Assembly (NCBI RefSeq): GCF_000226095.1
Contig: NC_016474.1
Span: 1,488,001-1,552,000 of the forward strand
Length of the DNA stretch: 64,000 bases
Direction of reading: 5' to 3'
Source of the DNA: Thermothelomyces thermophilus ATCC 42464
Lineage: Eukaryota > Ascomycota > Sordariomycetes > Sordariales > Chaetomiaceae
Part shown: piece after piece, positions 10,106-19,199 of the stretch
Numbering within the stretch: the first letter of the stretch is position 1
How the letters are laid out: every line of letters begins with the position of its first letter
Translations under genes and position numbers: made by a program
Notes under the pieces: model-generated
What the model saw: only the letters and a program-made list of their open reading frames with translations
Told to the model about the DNA's origin: nothing
Database searches by the model: none

Positions 10106-11734
10106 TCATTCCTTCGCATCCACCAGCGCGTCCAAGTCGATCAGGCGCCGCATCTCGGCCCAATCCGAGTCGAAGCTCGGCTCCTCCACGGCAGGAATGG
10201 CGGACTCGATCCAGAACTGCTCTCGGTTGCCGTCGGCCTCCTGCAGGCGCGGATCGATGACGTCCTCTTGCGAGATCGGGTGGTTCTTCTGCAAGTGCTT
10301 GTCGAGATCGGCATGCCGGACGAATTTGGCACCGCAGCCCTCGACGGAGCAGGGAATGGTCCGCGTCGGCACGGCGGCCGACATCTCGTCCTCCTCGCCC
10401 GGCCGCGCCGACTTGACCGTGTACTGGTTCGGCGGCCGTTTCCTTCCCAGGTGCACGTAGCGCACGTGCTCCTCCAGCTTCAGCTTGCTGACGAAGGTCT
10501 GGCCGCAGCCTTCTTCCCTCCAGTTCCAGTCGGCAATGTCGTCGGTCTGGTACGTGTCGACCTGGCCGCAGACGAAGCGCAGGCCCTCGTGCGCGGTCCG
10601 GATGTGGGTGTTGAGGTTCGAGACCCTGGTGAACTTCTTGCCGCAGCCTTCCCAGGTGCAGCCGACCGTCTTCCGGTCCTCGACCGTGGTGCCGGAGTGG
10701 TACATGTCCACGTGCCTCTCGAGGTCGGCCTGGCTCCCGCAGCGGACGTCGCAGAAGAGGCAGTCGACGTGCTCCTTGCGCATGTGGGCCTGCAGCTGCG
10801 GCAGGGTGCGGAAGCCGACCCTGCGCACGTCACCGTCGCCGGCGCCGTCGCCGGCGCACTCCTCGCACCAGAAGCGCACCTCGCCGTGCTCCCGCTCGAC
10901 GTGGCGGCGCAGGGCGCCGGCCGTGTCGAAGCCGGCCCGGCAGCCCTCCTCGGCGGCGCAGACGAAGGCGGCCAGGCCGAGGTGGGCGACGCGGACGTGC
11001 CGCTGCAGGGTCTGGTGCTTGCGGAAGCTCAGGCTGCAGCCGTCGTAGCCGCGGCAGCGGAAGCGCTCGGCGCCCTCGTGGACGGCAGCGTGGCGGCGCA
11101 GGCGGGTGGCCGTGACGAAGGCCTTGCCGCAGCCGGGCTCGGCGCAGGCGTACTTCTTCTCGTGCGTGTGCGAGCCCTTGATGTGCTGCGCCAGGTGCTT
11201 CTCCTCGAGGTACGTCTTGTCGCAGCCCTCGTACGGGCACTTGTGCGGGCGGTCGTTGGTGTGCGAGCGCAGGTGGGCGGCCAGCCGCGCCGGCCGGTTG
11301 AACGTCTTGGGGCAGTTCGGGTAGGTACACTTGATGGTCTTGAGGTCCGACGGGAACTTGCGCCCGGCGCGGCGGGAGGGCGTGGGTCCTCCTCCGTCGG
11401 GGACAGACGTGGCCGTGGGTGTGGGTGTGAGGGGGTGGTGGTGGTCTGTAGTTGTCTCGGGAGGGGACGAGGGGTTGGTATGGCCGCTATGGTCGCTATC
11501 GATCTTGTCGTCGCCGCTGTCGGGCTTTTCGTCGTTGTTATTGTTGCCACTGCTCTTATTGCTGCTGTCGTCGGAGGAGGTGCATCTTGTCGAGTCGGAG
11601 GTAGTAAATCGAAATGGCAGAGCTAGGGCGAGCTCCTCCGTATCAGTTGCTTGCGGCGATTGAATCTGCTGCCGCTTGGACGGACCCGACGGCCCAGACG
11701 GCCCTCCGTCTCCAATTGCGGCTTTCCGCTTCAT
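10106..11734 (-). CDS. Transcription factor IIIA, C2H2 zinc-finger protein
   Basis: Binds the internal control region of 5S rRNA genes to start RNA polymerase III transcription, and can bind 5S rRNA itself. The 542-residue frame has a disordered acidic/Ser-rich N-terminus (about 1-130), then an array of about ten C2H2 fingers from residue 136, spaced by TFIIIA-like linkers (SHTNDRPHKC, VHEGAERFRC, AHLGLAAFVC). One finger near the C-terminal side has an extra 17 or so residues between its cysteines (CGQVDTYQTDD...EEGC), which I believe recurs in filamentous ascomycete TFIIIA. A C-terminal finger pair follows a linker of about 35 residues. I chose the ATG at 11734 (MKRKAAIG); the frame stays open to an ATG at 11887, but those residues look like leader. 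Shares a 396-bp divergent promoter with RPB6. Confidence 0.85.
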   Translation of the reverse strand: MKRKAAIGDGGPSGPSGPSKRQQIQSPQATDTEELALALPFRFTTSDSTRCTSSDDSSNKSSGNNNNDEKPDSGDDKIDSDHSGHTNPSSPPETTTDHHHPLTPTPTATSVPDGGGPTPSRRAGRKFPSDLKTIKCTYPNCPKTFNRPARLAAHLRSHTNDRPHKCPYEGCDKTYLEEKHLAQHIKGSHTHEKKYACAEPGCGKAFVTATRLRRHAAVHEGAERFRCRGYDGCSLSFRKHQTLQRHVRVAHLGLAAFVCAAEEGCRAGFDTAGALRRHVEREHGEVRFWCEECAGDGAGDGDVRRVGFRTLPQLQAHMRKEHVDCLFCDVRCGSQADLERHVDMYHSGTTVEDRKTVGCTWEGCGKKFTRVSNLNTHIRTAHEGLRFVCGQVDTYQTDDIADWNWREEGCGQTFVSKLKLEEHVRYVHLGRKRPPNQYTVKSARPGEEDEMSAAVPTRTIPCSVEGCGAKFVRHADLDKHLQKNHPISQEDVIDPRLQEADGNREQFWIESAIPAVEEPSFDSDWAEMRRLIDLDALVDAKE

Positions 11735-12130
11735 GGCCCCGGCCGGAGGGGAGCTTCGGCCAGAGTATTGAAGGCGGAGGAAGAGGAGGAATGGATGTAA
11801 GTTTGTTGTACTTGCAGATCGGAGAAAGTTGAGGAGCCTGATTTCTCCCAACTTTTTTTTGTGGGCAGCAGGCAGCGGGCAACACAATGAACCACTGTTG
11901 TAATACGTTACCGGGGAAGGTACCCAGTACCCAGTTAGTTAATGGGGTGCCCCACTCAAATTTTTCACTGTTCTCCCCCCGGTCAGCCATCCGCCCAAAC
12001 CGCAGCGGCTCCTTTCCATCAAACAAAGCGCCCCTCCTCCAACATTTATCACCGCTGCCTACTGCTGCCACTTCCCATCCCCGCCTCTCCAGTTCGCTCG
12101 ATTCTCTTCGCGACTAAATAATACAAAACA
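11735..12130. promoter_or_regulatory. Bidirectional promoter, TFIIIA / RPB6
   Basis: The two start codons are only 396 bp apart in divergent orientation, so one region must serve both genes. It contains an inverted repeat TGGGG-TG-CCCCA at 11943-11954 near the middle and pyrimidine-rich runs (12030-12100) before RPB6. I cannot assign individual factor sites. Confidence 0.65.
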
Positions 12131-12965
12131 ATGTCTGACTACGGCGCTGACGACGATCGCGAGCCTCTGTAAGCTTCCCGCTTCCTTAGTTCTCCGTCAT
12201 CGCACATCCCTCTCCGCGATTCCGGGAAGGAAAAGAAAGGGTCATCAATTTTCGGTTTTTCTCCCTCTAACCCAGGCGCGACCACAGCAACGACGAGCCG
12301 GCCTTCGACGAGGACCCGGACGAGTACTACGAGCCGGAGCCGGAGCCGGCCGACGAGGACGAGGCGGCGCGGGAGGCCGAGCAGGACGGCGAGCACCAGG
12401 ACGCCGACCACGTCATCGCGTCGGGCGACCCCAACGCGACCGCCAACGTCGGCAAGGGCAGCGAGAAGTCGCACAAGGACAAGAAGATCCCCAACGACCA
12501 GCGCACCACCACCCCCTTCATGACCAAGTACGAGAAGGCGCGCATCCTGGGCACCAGGGCCCTGCAGATCAGGTCGGTCTCAACCACCACCTACCTACCC
12601 ACCCACCTATTCACCTACCCAATGCGGCGGTTATCTGGAAGAGAAAAGAGAGGGGGGGGGGGGGGAGGGGAGAAGAGAAAGGAAGAGGCAAGGTTTTGTT
12701 TTCTTTTTTTCGTTTTGCTGACTTGGGATGCCATTACAGCATGAACGCGCCTGTCTTGGTCGACCTCGAGGGTGAGACGGACCCGCTGCAGATCGCCATC
12801 AAGGAGCTCAGGGAGAAGAAGATCCCCCTCATTGTGCGTCGGTACCTGCCCGATGGATAGTAAGTGGCTGCGCCCTGGTTGGCTTTATTCTCTTATCGGG
12901 GGCTGAGAACTGATCGTGTGTCCCTTAGCTACGAGGACTGGACCTGTGAAGAGCTCCTTCAATGA
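12131..12965 (+). CDS. RPB6: RPB6/RPABC2, shared subunit of RNA polymerases I, II and III
   Basis: Common small subunit that clamps the largest subunit during assembly of all three nuclear RNA polymerases. Four exons, 12131-12168, 12276-12572, 12740-12859 and 12929-12965, splice in frame to 163 residues. The N-terminal 75 residues are acidic ([20 protein letters not shown]), as in all RPB6 proteins. The conserved core is [33 protein letters not shown], then [33 protein letters not shown]. The second intron contains 14 G in a row (12652-12665). The second intron's donor is GTCGGT, weaker than its neighbours, but the junction residues ISMNAP are exactly those of the family. Confidence 0.97.
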
Positions 12966-13640
12966 TTCGTCGTGTGTAAGAAAACAAGAAAAAAAACCGA
13001 AACTGCATTAGCGATGGCGTTGGGGTGTTACTTTTTTTGCTTTTTTATTTTTTTTATTTTTTTTTCCCTCTGGTTTTCTTCTCTCTTTTGGGAATAGGGA
13101 TGATCGCAGAGAAAGGCCAGAAGCATGCTGAATCTTGTGGGTACTTCCCAGGCCTTTTTTCTCTTTGAGTTCGGAGGCTTTCTTCGACTTTGACGGAAAC
13201 GGGACCCGATTGAAATTTGGGTGCTGATGGGTGGAGATGGTAGATGTAGTTCTGAGAGATGAGACTATCAGAGTCTTAATAGGACGTACTACACTACGGA
13301 GTTTAAGTCTGCATAAAGCGGGTGATGAATCCAACGTCAGTCTTCCATGACGTCTTGATAGTTTGCCTGAACCGACTTGGCAGCTGTGAGAAGATTGCTG
13401 CTAGCACTCTGTCAGCCAAGGGTTTCTCGCTCCCGCCCTTGGCCTGCGTATTTTCCATGCAAAAGTCCCGCCGGCTCCTTCCTGCACGCCGAGGGGTAAT
13501 ATCCACAACAACAGCCGAGCGGAGCACAACTGCAGGTTAATAATAAGAGGAGAAAACGAGAGAAGAAGAACCCACCCACGCCCACTCGCAACCCACTCAA
13601 AGGCCTCTGATCCCGACGCAATTGTCACCAGACAACACAA
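12966..13640. other. Spacer between RPB6 and tRNA-His
   Basis: Begins with the RPB6 3' region, which is strongly T-rich at about 13029-13068. One TACACTAC runs into a TACGGAG at 13290-13301. No gene is supported. Confidence 0.6.
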
Positions 13641-13732
13641 GGGTGACTAGTCTAGTGGTCAGGACGCTTCGTTGTGGCTTTCGTTCCATATACGAACCCG
13701 AAGAAACCCCGGTTCGATTCCGGGGTCGCCCA
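13641..13732 (+). tRNA. tRNA-His (GTG), intron-containing
   Basis: A complete cloverleaf can be drawn. Acceptor GGGTGAC (13641-13647) pairs with GTCGCCC (13725-13731) with one G-T pair; D-arm GTCT...GGAC; anticodon stem CTTCG (13667-13671) with CGAAG (13699-13703); anticodon GTG at 13674-13676; T-arm CCCGG-TTCGATT-CCGGG; discriminator A at 13732. A 20-nt intron (about 13678-13697) sits one base after the anticodon, the canonical position for tRNA-splicing endonuclease. The A-box and B-box promoters are intact. Confidence 0.93.
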
Positions 13733-14163
13733 ATCTCTTGTTGGACTCACAACGTTTTTTTTTTGTATGTCCGGGGTATGTATATACTTGTTTAATCCTG
13801 GGAGGTCAAGACTCCCGAGTCGAGAGTAGTTGGAACATCAGGCCTTGACAGAATCGCTGTTGTTTTTCCTCCTTCTTTTAACAAGTATAACTGCGTTCAT
13901 CAAGCAGAAATTTGATCACCTAGGCTTCTAGGATCCTCTGGATGGGACCAAAGTCAAACTTGCATGACACGGAATGCAGAGGCTAGAGAGGTACAAGTGA
14001 CGACAAAAAGTGGTGGATAGAAGAAGACACTAAATATTAATATTCGTAATAAGCATAGCAAGGAGCCTAACTAAGTAAGATCCTAGAGTCTCCCCGTTCT
14101 CGTCGTCAATCCAAACAAGCACAACCCTCAACCCTTCCCCCTTCTCACCGTAAAGCCCAGGAT
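13733..14163. other. Spacer between tRNA-His and WSC-domain gene
   Basis: A T run at 13755-13763 lies about 23 bp after the tRNA and is the likely RNA polymerase III terminator. The rest is probably the 3' untranslated region of the minus-strand WSC gene. No gene is supported. Confidence 0.6.
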
Positions 14164-15993
14164 CTACCATCCGCAAGGCTTGGTGCACTTGCCGGCACCC
14201 GTGACGCCCCTGTTTACCCTCAAGCAGTCGCTGTACTGGGCCTTGCACTTGTTGACGGCGCCCGAGAAGTCGTCGTTCCACCCGAAGGTGCGCTTCTCGA
14301 CGCTGCCCCGGAACTCAAAGTAGCCGACGTCCCGGCGCCCGTGCGGCTTGCGCTTGCAGCCCTCGGCGTAGACGTTGACGCAGTCCTCGTACTGCTCCTT
14401 GCAGGCGTCGGCGCAGACGTTTGTGCACTGGTTCCGCTGATACTTGCGGCAGTTGCGGCTATCGCGGTCGGTGTAGCCCTTGAACGGGAACTGGGCCCAC
14501 TCGTTGGGGAGGTCGTTGCAGCTCACGACGGGCATGTCGATGCCGCCGACCGGCTTGCCCGGGCCGTAGCCGTAGAGCGGGCTACTGGGCTGGATGCAGA
14601 TGTTGGTGGGGGTCGGGATGGGGCACCTGGTGGTGGTGCTGGAGGCAGGGGGCTTGGTAGAAGTCGCGGGCGGCTCCGTGCCGGTGGCAGGGGCGCACGT
14701 GGCGGTCACAGTGATGGTAGTGGATGGGTGCGCACCGCCCTTGGGGGGCTTCTTGCCCCAGAAGTCGTCCTTGCGGCAGCCGCCACGCGGGTTGCTGTCG
14801 CAGTACTTGGCGATGTCGGCGCACCACTGGCTAAACTCGAAGCAGTCGAGCACGTCGGGCCACCCGGCCTGCTTGAAGCAGGACGCAACTTGGACGTGGC
14901 AGCTAGACCAGGCATTCTTGCACGTCTTGGGGTCGTTCCAGTCGGGGAGGGGCGACGAGCACCACTTGCCGCACTTGTACTCGCACTGCGGGGGCACGAC
15001 GGTGGTAGACACGCAGGCGGAGCTGCTGGTGCTTGTGGTCGAGGTGGCCGGGGTGGTGCTCGTCGAAGTAATAGTTGAAGTTTCGGGAGGCGCTGTCGAC
15101 GAAGAGGTGGAAGAGGAGGTGGTGGAAGTGACGGTCGAAGACGGCGGCAGCGAGGTGCTGCTCGAGACGGAGGGCTGGTAACCACAGGGTTGGAGCGATC
15201 CCAGCTCCTCGGCGACGTAGAGGTTCAGGCGGCTGCGGCCACCGCAGGTCTCGTCCGCGTTGCCGTTGCAGGGCATGTCGCACTCGTCAGCGGGCGCAGC
15301 ATAGGTGTCGTTGCCGATGACGACGCCGCAGTAGCATTCACCTTCCTCGGACGTTAGAACATGCCTCTCTCTCTCTCTCTCTCTCTTTTTTCTCTCTAAC
15401 CATGGTCATGCTCGTCACTCACCGCTGTACTCGGTTCCGGCAAAGGGGAAGCCGCCGTCGCGGCAGGCCTGCAGACGCTTCTCGGTGGTCAGGGTGGCGC
15501 TGTCGAGCTGGACCTGACGGTATGTCAGGGCGCGGCCCAGGCTCGAGTCGTCGGTCCAGCAGCCGAGAGGTTCGTAGTCGGCAACGGTGACATGGTCGAC
15601 AGGCAGGAAGGTGGGGTCAGAGTAGACAGAAAAGTGGCCGTTACCGCCGCACGTCTCGGACTTGTTGCCATTGCAGGGGAGGTCGCACTGCGAGTCGTCG
15701 ACCTGCGGTCCGTTGACGGTCTGGCCGCAGTAGCACACGCCGTAGTAGACGAGGCCGGCGTAGCGGTAGCCATTGCCCTTGCACGTGGCCACGCACTTCT
15801 CGACGGTGCCCTCCTGCTGGTCAAGGGGAGGGCGGAAGGGCAAGAGCTGGGTGCCGGCCGATTCCCCAAAGCAACCGGAATAGACAAATGGCTGGAAGGG
15901 GTCGAGGCACGGAGGGAGGGGAATCTCGGTAGCCTGGACGTGACCGACGAGAGCCAGCGCCGCCGCCGCGGCGACCATCTTGAAGGGGGCCAT
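14164..15993 (-). CDS. Secreted protein with two WSC domains and Cys-rich C-terminus
   Basis: Two exons, 15423-15993 and 14164-15341, join at AGC G|GT GAA to give 582 residues; the intron carries a (CT)n run. MAPFKMVAAAAALALVGHVQA is a clear signal peptide. The first WSC domain spans about residues 36-130, the second about 138-235; both have the spaced cysteines and CYCG...CDLPCNG / CDMPCNG...ETCGG signature. WSC domains bind glucan or other wall polysaccharide. A Ser/Thr-rich stretch (about 245-300) follows, likely O-mannosylated, then a Cys-rich region of some 280 residues with CEYKCGKWCSS, CADIAKYCDSNPRGGC and CTNVCADACKEQYEDC. I do not recognise this last region. I see no C-terminal membrane helix, so it is unlike the Wsc stress sensors and is probably free or wall-bound outside the cell. 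Confidence 0.88.
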
Positions 15994-18900
15994 ATTGGAG
16001 AGAGAGAACGGAAGCCTGACCGGAGCCCGGGGGAACCGTTGCAGGGGGCAAGGGATCGGGCCGTGTAGTGAGTGACACGGTCAACAAAGAAGAGAGCTTG
16101 AGGATCTTGCTCCTGTCTTGGGCGCCGGAGGATGAACCCTGAGGAGAGGAAAGAAGAGTCGTTCCGGAAGCTGGTGAAGGCGGTGGTTTTATGTAGCCAT
16201 CACGATAGCCATGACGAGCAGCAAGTGAGAGCGTCTGTCGACCATTGGACCGGGGGCTCGGCGAGGCTAGTGGTCGGATCGGATGAGCTGGGCACTAGCG
16301 TCGACAGAGGACTAGGTTTGCCTGGCGATGCCGGGAGTTGGCGGCGAGCCCCATTCGGGACGGTCCTGGCAATGATACCGTGTCATTGAGATTGGCGCCG
16401 CGGAGTCGGGTCGAGGGTCTGCTGCTGACGGTTTCGTCACTCAATATTGGGCATTAACCAGAAGGCATGGCACCGACTGGACCGAATGGACCGGAATGGG
16501 ATGAAATGGCGGGGTCGGATCGACTACGGCTGCGCAGCGGCATCCCCATTCGCGGCTTTGGCGGCACTATCGAGTCGAACACGATGGAAAAACAAAAAGA
16601 AAACACAGCCTGCTTGTCCGCCGGTGGGATAATTGCTTCGCCTTGCGGTTCGGCTCGGGGGATAGTGGTGTAGGTCAAAACGCGCGCGGCTGCATCGTGT
16701 GGGGATAATGGCCGGAGGAAACCACAGAGAAAACCGATAGTGTGCGGATACAGGCGAGATCGAAGCTCGTTGGTGGCTTGGGTTCAGCACAAAACGGGGA
16801 AGTGTAAGCTGACAGCAAGCCCCGTCATTGGAGGATCGTCCTGTTCCTGCAGTAGCGCGGGCAAGGGCCCTGGGGGTCTGGCCCGGCCGGATCTGGTGGC
16901 CTGGGTCGAGCTTGGACCCCGGAATCGAGTTTCCTCCCAATACGTTAACTAGTGTACTTTACATAGTAGTTACCTACTTCGTAACATTCTCTCCCGCCTT
17001 TCCTCACCGCCAAGCATCTTGACCGCGGCCACGCTTCTGCTGGACCATGGTCAGTTCGTCCGCAGGCCCGACGGATATTCCCTGGGCCCACTGCTCCCTA
17101 CGCGTGCCGAGTTACGCGCGAGCAATCTTCAAGAAAAATGAATGCTGGCCAGCATGTTCGATTTTTTTTTTTTATTATTGATGACTCTTGACCGCGCTCT
17201 GATGTCCCCAGCCGTTCGGTTTCTGGCTCCCACAAATGTTTGGGCATTGTAAGGATCACGGATGATGTATCCCATACAAACTCTACGAGGTGCTCTACGT
17301 ACATACATACGAACTTCAGGAGCACCCAGCTGAGAAGGCCCGGAAACCCGGATATGGTCCGGATATGTGGTGACTCAAGAATCAATATCCTCTCGTTGTG
17401 TCTGTTTATTTTTAGCTGGCAGCGCAAAAGCCAGCGCAGCCACGAGGAAATCCACGTAGCAATATTGCTACTCTCTGTATTGTTTTTTTGCCTTTCCTGT
17501 CAACCCGCATGCTGCATGGAAGGACAGCACGCTTCTTTTGTCCCACACACCGCTGCAACGCGCCAATATTGGCCCACATCAAACCCAGCCAGTGAGTGCA
17601 CTGCACCCGCGAGCAGCGGGCAACCACAAATACGTGCTATTGCATACTCCATGTTCCACTAGACTATTGACGCTAGGGCTGAATGCAGCCTGCTCGGGGC
17701 CTCCAGCCGGGCATTCGTTGTCGTCGCAAGACTTGCCGGCGGGGATCACCTTTCTGCATCGGCCAGGCGCCGTCAAGGTCTCATCGGCCCAAGACCAGCT
17801 CACCCCGCAGATGCAGCTACACTTCTTTGGTGGAAGTAGGTACTCCGCACTCTATTTCATCCATCCTTCTTTGACTGGCTAGCGAGCGGGGAGGGATCCA
17901 GAGGACATCCGGACCTCCCAAAGGAAACAAAACAAGCACTTTACCCACAGTCCTCGCACGCAGGCATTGCGCAACCCTCAGCCGATGGCGCTGTAGCTTC
18001 TCTCTCGAGGCGCAAGTGGCGGAAGCAACACAAACACGCTATGTATGGCTCATAAAGAACACGAAAGAAGATGTGTTTGCCGGGAATACAGAGTGGCTTG
18101 GGCCGAGGAGCCAGCCTTTCGCTCTGCGCAACTCAGCGAACTGAAGTCCGTAGTGAATAATGTATGTATGTGTGTGTGTATGTACAGTACATGCGTAGCC
18201 ACACAAGCCTGGCACTTCCAGAGTTGCACCAGGAGACAAAAGGTCTTTCCTCGGAAGAGGACAAACAAACAAGAGTCTTCGAGCTCGGGTAGTCTGGTGC
18301 AGAGGCAGGAAGTGACGGAGGCCGCCTCCCCATCTCCCCCCCATCTCCCCCTCCTTCTTCCTCTCCTCCCCAAAATTCGCTCTTGATTTCTTCCTGTCCT
18401 CCTCCATTCCCGGCCCGGCGCTGGGCAGCCACCCAGAGGGCCGATCCCTTTGTAGGACTCGACTCGGCGGCAGCTCTGGTATTCCCTCTTGATGGTGGTA
18501 GTGTCCCGGGCTTGTTCATCGTCTACAGAATAATACATCACGTCCTATCACACGCATCACTCCGTCCCATCCTGGCTTTGGAGCTCAGGACCATTGGTTA
18601 GGGAACCCTAGATTGATGCAACCCCAGCATACGGGCAACGACAATGTTTTTATTGCCCCTTGTTTCTTCTCCCTCACCACCCAAGGAGCAATCAATCTCT
18701 CGATGGTGTTAAAGCCAGAGTGTCCCAGCATTGCGACATCCTGTCAACATCACACGAGAATGGAAGACAGTCTGGAACCGTAGAAAGCCACTTTTCCGTT
18801 TTCACTCATCACACTCTACTAACCTTCCCCCAAACCTACCTGCCTACATGCCGGCCAGCCTCAGATGTCACCGCCCCAAATAACAAATATGCCCTCCACA

Positions 18901-19199
18901 TACATGCAACAGGGGAGAACGAAAAGGAGACGGAAACGGAGACGTGACAGAAACACACACGCACACACATACACATGCTGCTGACGCCCCCACGCCCAAT
19001 TCCAAAGCTAGCGAGGGAAGAATCCCAAAAGCCGAGAAGACGAGAAAGAACTCCGGTTCGTAGTTGCGTATGACGTTCCGTCCTCTCTCTCTCTCTCATA
19101 TTAACGAGCGAAAAGGAAAATGGCATGCATGAACCGTGTCCCTGTCCTCCTTAGTTCCATACCCGTCCGCCATGTCTATGTCGTCCCGCTTCCATCTCC
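15994..19199. other. Long spacer between WSC-domain gene and eIF3a
   Basis: About 3.2 kb with no gene I can support; the open frames in it are short, unlike known proteins and lack plausible splicing partners. It includes the promoter of the WSC gene (15994 onward), a CT-rich stretch at about 18320-18370, GT-rich DNA with a GTATGTAC at 18178, and the eIF3a 3' untranslated region near 19199. A small RNA gene without obvious motifs would escape me. Confidence 0.5.

Noticed and set aside
10560-10620. Possible intron within the expanded TFIIIA finger
   Set aside because: GTCGAC..AG borders would give an in-frame intron of about 54 nt, but there is no branch-like sequence, and I believe related TFIIIA proteins have the same insert.
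9947-11626. 559-codon plus-strand frame opposite TFIIIA
   Set aside because: Antisense shadow of a GC-rich zinc-finger gene; composition is Val/Ala/Arg/Gly-heavy and has no domain.
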